The position numbers and the translations under genes were made by a program. Shown here in pieces: positions 15,021-23,492 of a DNA stretch of 51,176 nt. Position 1 is the first letter of the stretch; every line of letters begins with the position of its first letter. Origin of the DNA: Desulforudis sp. (GTDB lineage Bacteria; Bacillota; Desulfotomaculia; Desulfotomaculales; Desulforudaceae); NCBI GenBank assembly GCA_003604975.1, contig QZIR01000032.1, positions 1-51,176 on the forward strand. Reading direction: 5' to 3'. The notes below the pieces were generated by a model. It saw only the letters and a program-made list of their open reading frames with translations. It made no database searches and was not told the origin of the DNA.

Positions 15021-15671
15021 TTACCCTGTCGCCGTACTTTTGGCGCACAAACTCGCCCCGGAGGACAGCCGGGCAAGAAAGCTCTCCCGATCCGGAGTGC
15101 CGTCGGGCAGGTAGAAGCACTCTTCCAGGGGCCGGTTGATCAGGTCATGGTCAGCGGTCATGCGAACCGGGTACCCCGGAAGAGGGGTGAGGGTTTCGCA
15201 GACCACGACCGACGGGTGCCGCAGGTGGGAGTGCAGGAGCGGCGCGTAATCCCCGTCCCGAAGGACAATTACTTGAAAGTGCCGGCCCATGACCGTGAGT
15301 ACAGGAAAGGGTTCGGCCGGCGTTAGATAACACGGGACGCACTCCCGCAACCGGACGAAGAGCTGGGCCAGGGCCAGTTGCCGCAACCCTTGGTCCGGTT
15401 CGAAGCGGGGGTGAGTGCTGTAAATGTTGAGCCTGATGTTGCCGTCCAAAACGTGCCTGGCCATGAACCCGGCGGCGGCCAGGGACTTTAACCTGGCCTG
15501 ACCCTTCCCCTTTGGCCAGAAGCGTTCCAGGGTGAGGGCGGCGGCGGCGCCGCAAGAGCTTAACACCGTTTGCGCCAGGATTTCGCGCGGGGTGAGGCAT
15601 GGGAAGAAGCGGGGCCGGAAAGGCACAGATGTGACAGTGTAGTTGTTGCTCAGGGAAAAGGGGGATTTCAC
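15021..15671 (-). CDS. Hypothetical protein, possible winged-helix
   Basis: A 216-residue protein from GTG (MKSPFSLSNNYTVTSVPFRP), chosen because AGGAGG lies nine bases upstream; a longer frame would run through a terminator palindrome. Residues ~25-70 (TPREILAQTVLSSCGAAAALTLERFW...RLKSLAAAGFMARHVL) resemble the winged helix of replication-relaxation proteins such as the one at 22379, but the match is weak. No catalytic motif seen. Its SD begins immediately after the U-tract of a terminator, so expression may depend on read-through. Confidence 0.6.
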   Translation of the reverse strand: MKSPFSLSNNYTVTSVPFRPRFFPCLTPREILAQTVLSSCGAAAALTLERFWPKGKGQARLKSLAAAGFMARHVLDGNIRLNIYSTHPRFEPDQGLRQLALAQLFVRLRECVPCYLTPAEPFPVLTVMGRHFQVIVLRDGDYAPLLHSHLRHPSVVVCETLTPLPGYPVRMTADHDLINRPLEECFYLPDGTPDRESFLARLSSGASLCAKSTATG

Positions 15672-15694
15672 GGAATACACCTCCTGGAAAGAAA

Positions 15695-15724
15695 AATAAC
15701 CGGGTATGCGCATACCCGGTTATT
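15695..15724 (-). terminator. Palindromic terminator with GTATGCGCATAC core, copy 2
   Basis: A perfect 30-bp palindrome whose core is CCGGGTATGCGCATACCCGG, extended by AATAA/TTATT. On the minus strand it is followed by TTATTTTTCTTT, so it can serve as the terminator of the HEPN gene. It is directly followed by the SD of the next gene. The core is shared with 13271 and 20391. Confidence 0.7.
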
Positions 15725-15790
15725 GAAGGCCAGCCAATGTGTCTTCCTTCCATCCTGAGAAATCAACCTACTGTTTGCAAATTCTTGCTA

Positions 15791-17229
15791 TCAAGCGGGT
15801 AAAAAGATCCCCTTTCTGTAGGCACGGGTAGGCCATCCAACATCCCCGTAGTCCGTGTACTCACCTTCATAACCAATTGCCCCGAATATCAAAAGGTATG
15901 CCAACGCGAGAACTTGATTACAAAGAGTGAAATGCTCCTGAAGGGATTCCGGATTCAAGTATTCGGCATGCGCTGCGGAATGACGAATTTTCTTCCAAGC
16001 TGCTTTGTGGTGATCGGTAATCAAACCCCTATGAATCAGCGCCTTCATTTTGTCTTCGGCCGATGAGCCAGCCATATTACCAAGAACCCCGCTCACCCGT
16101 TTCCCAATATTTGACTTGAATTGCTGTTGCTCAATCAGTTCTCCCAAGGACTTCAACTCGCTTAAGAACGTTTCGTCTGGCATCCCATATTGTGCGTACT
16201 CGGCCTTCAAAATTGCTTCCACGGCAACGCCGATGGTTAATGCTTGTGCTTCGATTGATGACTCCAGGGACACTATGATTGAGTGTATGGCTCTGGATAG
16301 GGGGTGCCTTTCTTCGCCTGTTTTCTTGCAGATATGCTGAAGGTAGGAATCAAACAAGCGCCAATAGGACCCTGTATCATTGATCAGATGCGCGGAAAGC
16401 GGTGGACAACTTGAGTCTCTAAACCCCTTAAACGCCGGATTCCTGATGGTAATCTCGAGTTGATTATCTATTCCAACTTCGGAAATAATGCTCCGCAGTG
16501 GTTTCGCAAGCAGAAACTCAAGCGCATCCGTGATTCGGTCGGTAAAATGCGGCGGCAGTGATGGGTGATCGCAGTAAGCCACTGCATTGAAGCAAGTGTC
16601 GTCGTTATAAACCTCAAACTCGGCGAGCGCGGTGCTCACTCTTGCACGATTGGAATGATGACTCCGCCGTACTTCTCTGTCACCCACCTTAACACGCGTT
16701 TCGGTCGTACTGTTATACGGAACGTTATGCTTGCCTGGATAACGCAAGTGCACAAAAGACCTCTTGCCCGGGCCGGCACGCTCGGTTCTCTGTATGATCT
16801 CGTGGAGCATACCAGTGACAACAACTCCCGATCCTTGAGTCCTACTCGGCAAGACACGGGAGGTGGACCAGACACGGCCATAAAGGTCTTGTGCTTCAAG
16901 AGTGAAATATCTTTCTGGTGGAATAATTTGTCCTGGTGAATCTGGCTTATTAAATTCGTCGAACACCGCTTTGACATCAGGAGCCCTATCTGAAAACAAC
17001 TTGAACATTAAGTTCCCACGTTCATCCTGAGATATTGTTCCGGGACCTGAATGGATGTCGGGATCATCGTCCCGGTTCTGACGCAGGAGCATGCTGGTGC
17101 AGTCCAGCAAAAACTTGCCCAAGGCAATAGCTTCAAGCTCTTGGGCGGCAATGTAAGTTCTTGCGGTGAAGCTGTTACGTATCATTTGCGCTAAGCACAT
17201 CTTTCCGGCGGAAAGTTGTATCCCTTTCA
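15791..17229 (-). CDS. HEPN-type protein, possible defence RNase
   Basis: A ~479-residue protein (start MKGIQLSAGKMCLAQMIRNS; earlier in-frame starts exist and no clear SD is seen). The C-terminal ~180 residues are helical and contain KKIRHSAAHAEYL, an R-x4-H motif typical of HEPN ribonucleases; the region recalls ApeA-like HEPN domains. The N-terminal ~250 residues are a beta-rich domain I do not recognise. Composition is visibly more AT-rich than its neighbours, suggesting recent acquisition. A role in abortive infection is plausible, but no antitoxin partner is obvious; the protein could carry its own sensor domain. Confidence 0.6.
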
Positions 17230-17349
17230 TTTTATCCCAGCCGGATTTCGAAAGCGAGCACATTCGGAAGGAAACCGTTGTCGAAGGGCGGAGATGGTAG
17301 ACAGCGCGTGGCCGACAAGAACCACGTGGGAATCGGCCCTTCTGAAAGT

Positions 17350-17382
17350 GTGAGCCCCCGGTTTTTTCGGGGGCTCTTTGCA
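17350..17382 (-). terminator. Terminator after the S1-domain gene
   Basis: Minus strand GAGCCCCCG-AAAAAA-CCGGGGGCTC immediately after the stop codon. The nine-plus base-pair stem is strong; the trailing U-tract is weak on this strand and better on the plus strand (CTCTTTG). Confidence 0.65.
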
Positions 17383-18231
17383 TCAGCCAACGGCGCGACG
17401 AAGCACTCTGATGGGCGTGCCCCTGATCCTCCCCGCGGGCCGGCCGCTGTCTACCTTTGTGTCGATCCTGTCGACGACAAAAGCAACCTCGTCGCCCTTC
17501 CGGGGGACTTCGCTGCGAAAGTGGCGCAGCAAAGCGTTGACGCCAGGCTCAAGCGCAACGAAGATCCCGAAGTTCGTGACGCCGGTCACGACGCCGCGGT
17601 AGAAGGCGTTTTTGGCGTACCTCCTGGTGGCGTCCGGCCAGGGGTTCGGAATCAGGTCCTTGATAGAAACTATGAGCCTTTGCTTTTCCCGGTCCAGCTC
17701 TTTGATTTTTACGTCAAAGCTCTCGCCGGGCTGGATGACGTCGACGATCTCGTCCACCCATCCGTAGGAGATTTCGGACGCGGGAAGAATGCCCTCGACG
17801 CCGCCGATTTCGACAACCACGGCCTTGCCATGGACCCTCCTGGCGATGCAGGTCTTGACGTCCCCTTCTTTGAGTTCCGGCCAGGTGCGGGAGGAGAGCC
17901 GCTCCAGCGCCGCCTTTCGGGACGCCAGGAACCACTCGTTGTTCAGGTCGATGTTGGTGACCACGAAGTCAAGCTCCTGGCCAAGAAGGCCCAGAAGGCG
18001 ACTACGGGTGGCGGCCTTGCCAGGTCCGGGGTCAACCCCCGACTCCTGGAGAGGGATCAGGCCCTTGACGCGCTCCTTACCCACCACCAGGCACAAGACC
18101 TTCTCTTCACCGTCGCGGAAGCGCAGGGCGTGCTCCTCGACGCCGATCACCGGCCATTTCAGGGCGCTCCGGTTCTGGCGGGAGGCGTAAACCTCCGGCC
18201 ACACGTTCGTGAAAAACTCTTTTTTCTCCAA
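17383..18231 (-). CDS. S1 RNA-binding domain protein (RpsA-like)
   Basis: A 282-residue protein with a fairly clear S1 domain at ~115-190 (GDVKTCIARRVHGKAVVVEIGG...ILPASEISYGWVDE...FDVKIKELDREKQRLIVSIKD) and a second at ~208-272 (FYRGVVTGVTNFGIFVALEPGVNALLRH). The N-terminal 110 residues may be a third, degenerate repeat. It resembles a shortened ribosomal protein S1/YugI. It would bind single-stranded RNA, perhaps structured leaders of the element or host mRNAs. ATG start with AAAGGAG. Its presence on a mobile element is unusual but not unique. Confidence 0.82.
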   Translation of the reverse strand: MEKKEFFTNVWPEVYASRQNRSALKWPVIGVEEHALRFRDGEEKVLCLVVGKERVKGLIPLQESGVDPGPGKAATRSRLLGLLGQELDFVVTNIDLNNEWFLASRKAALERLSSRTWPELKEGDVKTCIARRVHGKAVVVEIGGVEGILPASEISYGWVDEIVDVIQPGESFDVKIKELDREKQRLIVSIKDLIPNPWPDATRRYAKNAFYRGVVTGVTNFGIFVALEPGVNALLRHFRSEVPRKGDEVAFVVDRIDTKVDSGRPAGRIRGTPIRVLRRAVG

Positions 18232-18255
18232 GGGTATCGCTCCTTTCGCAAGTTT

Positions 18256-18810
18256 TTAGCCAAGGTTGTCGAGGGTGGATTCCAATGAGCACAGGTTTTT
18301 CTTTTTGACCAGAAAGAACGCCGTCCCGGAGCCGCGCACAGCGACCCTGCGCACCGGCACCCCGGGGTAGGCGGCCACTCTCTTCAGGTCGGCGGATCTG
18401 GGCACAAAGATCCTGGACGGGAATATTTCCTCCGGCCAGGCGCCGAAAACCGATCCGGATTTCAGGTCCGCGAAAACGTACAGGACGTGCCGTCCGTTCC
18501 GGTTCCAGATTTTCGCCGCTTCCCAAGCATCCAGCTCGACGGAGAAGTTTGGGCTGCCGCCCGCTTCACTCTTGATTTCGAGGAGCAGCGCTTTTTTTCC
18601 GGGAATGACCGCCACCTGGTCCGGACGGTACCGGAGCATTTTGCTGGTGCCGTTGCCGATGAAGCGCAGTTCTTTATGAAGAACCGGGGAGAGTTCGCCG
18701 CCGGAGGGATGGAGCTTGATGCCCCGGCCCGCCAAAACCGCTCTGACCGCTTCCAGCGCCAATTTGTCGTGCTGTTTGATGCGTTCAGCAAATCCGGGCA
18801 TCTCAGGCAT
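18256..18810 (-). CDS. PD-(D/E)XK-type protein, possible restriction or resolvase nuclease
   Basis: A 184-residue protein with YRPDQVAVIPGKKALLLEIKS: Asp64 and E78-x-K80 give a PD-(D/E)XK signature. The overall length fits a stand-alone restriction-like or Holliday-junction-resolvase-like nuclease. Its start overlaps the end of the methyltransferase gene by eight bases, so the two are translated together. The pair may be a small restriction-modification or modification-dependent system. Specificity cannot be read from sequence. Confidence 0.62.
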   Translation of the reverse strand: MPEMPGFAERIKQHDKLALEAVRAVLAGRGIKLHPSGGELSPVLHKELRFIGNGTSKMLRYRPDQVAVIPGKKALLLEIKSEAGGSPNFSVELDAWEAAKIWNRNGRHVLYVFADLKSGSVFGAWPEEIFPSRIFVPRSADLKRVAAYPGVPVRRVAVRGSGTAFFLVKKKNLCSLESTLDNLG

Positions 18811-19819
18811 TCCCCTTCCGGTAAACCAAAAGGTCGCGGTGGAGTTTCAGTAAGTACTTCCCCTTCCTGGCCTGGGCAACGTCAAAACCGGAAACCTGCT
18901 GAGTCGTGTAAGGCACAATCACCCGGTTCAGGTAGGCGAACCCGGCTTTGTTCAGGATTCCGGCAAACTCCAGGGCATGGTCGCGCACCATCCCGTTTTC
19001 CTGGGTCGGACCGACGATGAACGCTATATGGCCCCCGTCCCGCAGGGCGTCGAAGGCACGGCGGAAAACCTGGAACATGCCGTCATAGAAGTCATTCAAG
19101 GGCATGTTCGCCAAGTTGCGCTCCCCTTTGTACTCGCCCCGCTTTTGTTTCCAGTAGGGAGGGTCCAGGAAGACCAGGGACGCAAACCCGGGCTCCATGG
19201 GCCACTCGTCCAGGGCGTTGTGCCGCCTGATGTCGGGGCGTACCGGCTCGACGTCGAAGGCCAGGACGCGGCGCTTCATGGCCCTGCACACGCCCACCGC
19301 GCCGCCGCCGCCGGCCATGGGGTCGATCACCAGGTCGTCCTGGTCGGTGGAGTAGCACAGGGTGTTGAACACGATGCCTGCCGGGATGTTGCCAGGGTGC
19401 TCAATCCCGAACCTTTCGTCCCGGCGGTCGAACTTCCAGATTGTGAAAACCTGGGGCTCGTAACCGAAGTCGGCCATCAGTTCTTGATCTGTGAGTTGGA
19501 CGGATTTCAGAATCGCCATGGCGCGCTCGAGGGCCTTGTCGGGTTGACTGTCAAAGGTGCCAGCCCAGACTTTTTCAACCAATTCCTGGTATTCTTTGGG
19601 CACGTCCCTGACTGCATCAGGAAAAACGTCCACGGGGTCATCTGAGCCGGCAAACACAGCGGCGATTTTTCTGTTCAGGTCCCAGCGGTTTCTGGCCCTG
19701 GAACACCAGGAAGCCGCGTCTTTTTCCTTCCACTTCGCGGGGTTGAGTGCGATCTCCGACACGATGTCCAACTTGAGGTCGTCCCGAGGCAGGGCGCAGA
19801 TGTGGCGGAACCAGCGCAC
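18803..19819 (-). CDS. N6/N4-type DNA methyltransferase
   Basis: A 338-residue S-adenosylmethionine-dependent methylase: SAM motif VIDPMAGGGG (164-173) and catalytic DPPY (219-222). A 150-residue helical N-terminus may be the target recognition region. The DPPY-type motif with this order indicates an amino-methylating enzyme (N6-adenine or N4-cytosine). GTG start. It overlaps the nuclease-like gene downstream. A cluster of TTATCACCG repeats lies directly upstream (19845-19921) and could control it. Confidence 0.85.
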   Translation of the reverse strand: MRWFRHICALPRDDLKLDIVSEIALNPAKWKEKDAASWCSRARNRWDLNRKIAAVFAGSDDPVDVFPDAVRDVPKEYQELVEKVWAGTFDSQPDKALERAMAILKSVQLTDQELMADFGYEPQVFTIWKFDRRDERFGIEHPGNIPAGIVFNTLCYSTDQDDLVIDPMAGGGGAVGVCRAMKRRVLAFDVEPVRPDIRRHNALDEWPMEPGFASLVFLDPPYWKQKRGEYKGERNLANMPLNDFYDGMFQVFRRAFDALRDGGHIAFIVGPTQENGMVRDHALEFAGILNKAGFAYLNRVIVPYTTQQVSGFDVAQARKGKYLLKLHRDLLVYRKGNA

Positions 19820-19844
19820 AGACCAATGCCTATCCAGAATATGT

Positions 19845-19921
19845 TTATCACCGCGGTGATAACCCGTTTATCACCGTGTCTTCGGTTTCGTTTATCACCG
19901 AATTTCGAATTATGGTGATAA
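19845..19921. repeat. TTATCACCG iteron-like cluster
   Basis: It contains the perfect palindrome TTATCACCGCGGTGATAA (19845-19862), direct copies TTATCACCG at 19868 and 19892, and an inverted GGTGATAA at 19914-19921, giving five half-sites in 77 bases. They overlap the 3' codons of the ParB-like gene and lie ~26 bases before the methyltransferase start. This looks like an operator or a ParB-type binding array. Confidence 0.65.
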
Positions 19922-20357
19922 TGCTCGGCAACAGGTCCGCTATTTGTCTGTAATCACTCACTTTTGGCTGGCTCCAGCCCAACTTTTCCGCCACTTTTTC
20001 CTGCATGCCCAACTGTTTATACAGCCATTTCACTAGAAAGGCCCGATCCAGAAAGTCCCAGGGCTGGACCCCTTCAGCGGCGCCCTGCGCCTCGAGGGCG
20101 ATGTCCACCGGATCGGCATCCCGGTCCACGACCAGGGCGGGCACGGCGGGAATGCCGATGTCCAGGAGAACTCTCAGGCGATGGTTGCCGTCGATGACGT
20201 TGTAGCCGCTCCCATTGGGCTGCACGATCAGGGCGTAGGCCGGGATGTAACCGTGCTTCTGAATGCTGTTTTTCAGAGATTCCAATCGCGCGGGGACAAT
20301 TTCCCGCAGATCCAGGGGATGTAGGGCTTTGACCTGAACGATTTGCGCAGTCTGCAC
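19848..20357 (-). CDS. ParB/sulfiredoxin-fold protein with helix-turn-helix
   Basis: A 169-residue protein from GTG (MQTAQIVQVKALHPLDLREI), chosen for AGGAGG eleven bases upstream. The N-terminal ParB-like fold has the key box VIDGNHRLRVLL (~residues 52-63). The C-terminal segment (KQLGMQEKVAEKLGWSQPKV) is a ParB-type helix-turn-helix. It may bind the element's DNA, act as a CTPase/nuclease-like ParB, or regulate the downstream methylase. The C-terminus is encoded by the TTATCACCG repeats, giving the repeated residues VIN. No ParA lies next to it, so partition is probably handled by the ParM locus. Confidence 0.8.
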   Translation of the reverse strand: MQTAQIVQVKALHPLDLREIVPARLESLKNSIQKHGYIPAYALIVQPNGSGYNVIDGNHRLRVLLDIGIPAVPALVVDRDADPVDIALEAQGAAEGVQPWDFLDRAFLVKWLYKQLGMQEKVAEKLGWSQPKVSDYRQIADLLPSIITIIRNSVINETEDTVINGLSPR

Positions 20358-20375
20358 TGCAAAAACCACCTCCTG

Positions 20376-20412
20376 AAAAACAGAAGCCGGGTATGCGCAT
20401 ACCCGGTCTGTT
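20376..20412 (-). terminator. Palindromic terminator with GTATGCGCATAC core, copy 3
   Basis: CCGGGTATGCGCATACCCGG (20406-20387) flanked by ACAGA/CTTCTGT and followed on the minus strand by TTTTTC. It lies between the coupling-protein gene and the ParB-like gene, whose SD starts a few bases after the U-tract. Confidence 0.7.
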
Positions 20413-20434
20413 GTGAAAAGTCCGCTCAGGGGAT

Positions 20435-22375
20435 CTATGGCCGGTCGCTCTGGTCCTGCTGGAACTCGTCGTCCAACTCCGGGGCGAACGGGTCCCGGAA
20501 GGGATCAAAAGGGTCTTCCGCCAATTCGGCGTCATCTTCAGAGTGTTCTTTCTTTTTCTTGGTCTTTCTGTTAGATTTTTCCACATGCGGCACAGGACAC
20601 CCGGGGTACTCCACCACGACTTCCGGGGGCGTTTCGTCCAGGTGGGCCGGGGAGTAAACCACGCTTCCCAGCGCAGCGGCGTCCGGGAGGGAGCCGCCCT
20701 CCGGGTGCCTGGTGAAGTCCAGCTTGTCGATCAAAGCCGGGGGGAAACCGGCGAGACAGAGGATCGCCTTCCCCCGGTCCAGGCGCAGGATCTCGTCCAG
20801 GTTGAGAAGATTGCGCGGAGACGGCGAGTGACCCAGCGTCACGGGGTCGAAGGCGGTGACCTTGTGCCGCCTACTCACGCGGTTCACCGTGCCCACGCCC
20901 AAAAGGTCAGAAAAGTACCTCGCGGTCATGGGCTCGTTGGCCCCGAACAGGAGCCTGGAGTCACAGCAGGAAATGACCTCCTGCCACTCGTCGTCCGGGT
21001 AGCGGTTTTTAAGCTGGGCCACGGACTGGGTGATCAGAACGCAGCTCAAGCCCCGGGAGCGGACGGTGGCGATGCGCTTTTTGAAGTCGGGGATTGAGCC
21101 GATGTTGCAAAACTCGTCCAGGATGAAGTTCACCCGCATCGGACAGGGACCGCCCTTCGAGTCCGCCAGACGGGTCAGCTTGATGAATAGGAAGGTGAAG
21201 AACAGGCTGGCCAAAAAGTCGAAGGTGGTGTCCGTGTCCGAAACGATCCCGAAATAGGCGCACTTCTCAAGGCCGGGACGCTTTAAGTCTATGTCGCTGG
21301 TGGAAGTGAGCCTTTTCACCTCGGTGTTCTGGACGACCTGTAGCCTGGTCCCAAGGCCGATGATCACCCCGCCCTTGACGGGCTTGTCGGCCTGGGAGAA
21401 GACGTTGTACGGGGCTTTCGCAGGGTGGTCGGGCGCAAGGGAGCCGAAGGTCAGGTCCAGGCGGTCCAGGCTCCCACAGGAAAGGATGCCATAGAGAGAC
21501 TCCAGGTTCCTGTGCTCCGGGGGCATCTCGTTGACCACGTAGAGAGCCAGGGCTTTTAAGAGGTTCTGCTCCGCCCTGGTCCAAAAGGGGTCGCCGCCCA
21601 TTTTCCGGATGCCGGGGACGGCGGTGTTCGCGATAACCACCTCAGAGAACAACTGCGCGTCCAGCCCGGTCTGGATTTCCGCCAGGGGGTTCCAGCGGTC
21701 GGAGCGGTGCATTTCCACCAGGTTGAAGACGTTCACCCCGTAGCCGCGGGACTGGAGGTAGCCCAGCGCGTAGCGCAGGATTTCTCCCTTGGGGTCGGTG
21801 ATGACGCAGGACTCGCCGGAAACCACGGCCTGGAGGATGTTCGGGATCACCAGGCCCCGCGTCTTGCGGGAGCCGGGAGAGCCGAAGACAATGACGTTGC
21901 GGTTCAGGTCGGAATCGTGAAGGCGCACGGGGTCGCCTTCCATCGTCCCGAAGAGAAAGCCGGGACCATGACCAAAAGACAAGACTTTTTCGGCAGTGTT
22001 TCTATCAAGCCAACGGGATGTGCCGCAGGATGGGTCGCGCATAAAGTCCACATCATCTCTGGGGTTGAAGGTGTCCGGGAACCTGGCCCGGAGCTGAAGG
22101 TAGTACCAGTAGCCGAAGAAACCGAAGACCAGGTTCAGGCCCAGCCACCAGGGCAGCGTGCCCTGGAAGGGCACGGTCACGGCGGCCAGGAGGGGGTTTT
22201 GAAAGCAACGCACGGCCAGTTCGTAGTTCGCAAAGAGGACCGTGAACGACCCCGGGAGCCAGGCGCTCAGGACGTAAAGCGACAGGGCGACAGCCAGGCG
22301 GCGCAGGCGGCGGCGGTGAAGCACTCTCCCGGCACGGTGATAGGCGGCTTTGAGCCGCAGGGCGTTGACACCCAA
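20435..22375 (-). CDS. VirD4/TraG-type conjugative coupling ATPase
   Basis: A 646-residue type IV coupling protein. The N-terminal ~95 residues hold two membrane segments (LAVALSLYVLSAWL...; WWLGLNLVFGFFGYWYYL). The ATPase has Walker A GSPGSRKT (165-172) and Walker B FILDEFCNIG, followed by IATVRSRGLSCVLITQSVAQL, all typical of VirD4/TraG/TraD. It brings the relaxase-DNA complex to the mating channel. The acidic C-terminus (~610-646) may contact substrate. TTG start just after the replication-relaxation gene's stop. No relaxase or VirB-type channel genes are in the window. Confidence 0.92.
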   Translation of the reverse strand: MGVNALRLKAAYHRAGRVLHRRRLRRLAVALSLYVLSAWLPGSFTVLFANYELAVRCFQNPLLAAVTVPFQGTLPWWLGLNLVFGFFGYWYYLQLRARFPDTFNPRDDVDFMRDPSCGTSRWLDRNTAEKVLSFGHGPGFLFGTMEGDPVRLHDSDLNRNVIVFGSPGSRKTRGLVIPNILQAVVSGESCVITDPKGEILRYALGYLQSRGYGVNVFNLVEMHRSDRWNPLAEIQTGLDAQLFSEVVIANTAVPGIRKMGGDPFWTRAEQNLLKALALYVVNEMPPEHRNLESLYGILSCGSLDRLDLTFGSLAPDHPAKAPYNVFSQADKPVKGGVIIGLGTRLQVVQNTEVKRLTSTSDIDLKRPGLEKCAYFGIVSDTDTTFDFLASLFFTFLFIKLTRLADSKGGPCPMRVNFILDEFCNIGSIPDFKKRIATVRSRGLSCVLITQSVAQLKNRYPDDEWQEVISCCDSRLLFGANEPMTARYFSDLLGVGTVNRVSRRHKVTAFDPVTLGHSPSPRNLLNLDEILRLDRGKAILCLAGFPPALIDKLDFTRHPEGGSLPDAAALGSVVYSPAHLDETPPEVVVEYPGCPVPHVEKSNRKTKKKKEHSEDDAELAEDPFDPFRDPFAPELDDEFQQDQSDRP

Positions 22376-22378
22376 GGC

Positions 22379-23269
22379 CTACACCGCCTTCCTGCCAATC
22401 AGCTTTTCGGGCATGACCACCAGTTTGAGTTTTGGAAAGGTTTCAGCCAGCTGTTCCTTTTGGCGGGGCAGGCATACCCCCACGCAGGTTCGGCCCTCCA
22501 ACTCCTGAACGCGCTCCAGGTAATCCTGGAGGTGCTTCTGCTTGGCCAAGTCGTTGTCCACCAAAATACTGATATAGGTGTCCCCGTGCTCCAGGTCGGC
22601 GAGGGGGCGGCCGCAGGGGCTGAAGCGCGGATACCTGGAGCGGATGAGGGCGTAAATGTCGTCCCGGCGGTTCAACAAGTCAAGGCCGTTCGGGTAGGAG
22701 AGCAGGAGCAGCGATTCCAGTCCGCAGGGGTCACTGCCGAACTGCGCAGCGACCTTTTCGGCAGCGTGAAACACGACGGCGCGGGTGATGCCGTAGCGGG
22801 GCAGGCCGCCAATTTCCTGGCGCAATTTCATCACGTTCGTGTCGTGGACATTGGACGGCAACAGATAGGCCGCGTACTGCACGCCGTCTCTGGCGATGAC
22901 GGCACCGAAGCGGGCAAACGAAACGGCCTGCACCCGTCGCTTGTACTCGCTGGCGAACACGAACTCCCAGTTATCCTTCAGAGCAAAATACATCCTGGCG
23001 AACTCCGCCAGCTTGCTCCGTTGCTTACCGTCCCGCACCGGCACCACCTTCGCGCCCGGCATCACCTCCCGCAACCCCTTCTGCGCGATCTCCACATACC
23101 CCTTCCTGCGCAAGAGATAACCCCTCTCGCTCAGTACCCTGACCCGCGCCCGGTAATAGTCTTTCACCCCGTACACCCTGGCCACATCGTTAATTTCCAG
23201 CACCCGACACCGCACCAAAAGCGAAAACAGCTCCATGTCCCTGTCCGTCAACTCTTTCTGCCTGCCCAA
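22379..23269 (-). CDS. Replication-relaxation family protein
   Basis: A 296-residue protein with an N-terminal winged helix (LTDRDMELFSLLVRCRVLEI...RVRVLSERGYLLRRKG) and a long alpha/beta C-terminal region, matching replication-relaxation proteins of Gram-positive conjugative plasmids and ICEs, which nearly always neighbour a TraG/VirD4 gene, as here. These proteins are thought to act at oriT or in plasmid replication. The stop is four bases from the coupling-protein start. It follows a 220-bp structured intergenic region (23270-23490). Confidence 0.82.
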   Translation of the reverse strand: MGRQKELTDRDMELFSLLVRCRVLEINDVARVYGVKDYYRARVRVLSERGYLLRRKGYVEIAQKGLREVMPGAKVVPVRDGKQRSKLAEFARMYFALKDNWEFVFASEYKRRVQAVSFARFGAVIARDGVQYAAYLLPSNVHDTNVMKLRQEIGGLPRYGITRAVVFHAAEKVAAQFGSDPCGLESLLLLSYPNGLDLLNRRDDIYALIRSRYPRFSPCGRPLADLEHGDTYISILVDNDLAKQKHLQDYLERVQELEGRTCVGVCLPRQKEQLAETFPKLKLVVMPEKLIGRKAV

Positions 23270-23490
23270 GAATAAGTCACCACCTTCAAAACGGACTGAA
23301 TGACGCTTAACCTAAACAGCGCAAATCTGCGATATAATCGCGGCTGCCGTCTGGGCGTCCGGGGTAAAGCCTTGTCCCCGTTGGCTTTCGCCCGCCAGGA
23401 TTTGTATCCGGGCGGGAGATGAATTACACCATCCGCAACTGTAAAGCAGCAAAGATCCCTTCTGCGATACAAATCCGAGCGAAAACCTTC
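23270..23490 (-). other. Structured intergenic region with predicted H-type pseudoknot
   Basis: No convincing gene. Minus strand: a hairpin CCCGCC-C-GGAT-ACAA-ATCC-T-GGCGGG, then AAAGCC...CGGGG...GGCTTT...CCCCG (about 23398-23366), in which the two stems interlock as a pseudoknot enclosed by GGGCG/CGCCC. Because the pairing is symmetric, the plus-strand transcript could fold too; a TATAAT at 23333 points rightward but lacks a good -35. It could be the 5' leader of the transfer genes, a ncRNA or part of oriT. Confidence 0.45.
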
Positions 23491-23492
23491 TA

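Noticed and set aside
23333-23338. Plus-strand TATAAT as a promoter
   Set aside because: No acceptable -35 at 16-18 bases and no plus-strand gene follows; kept only as a possible ncRNA start.
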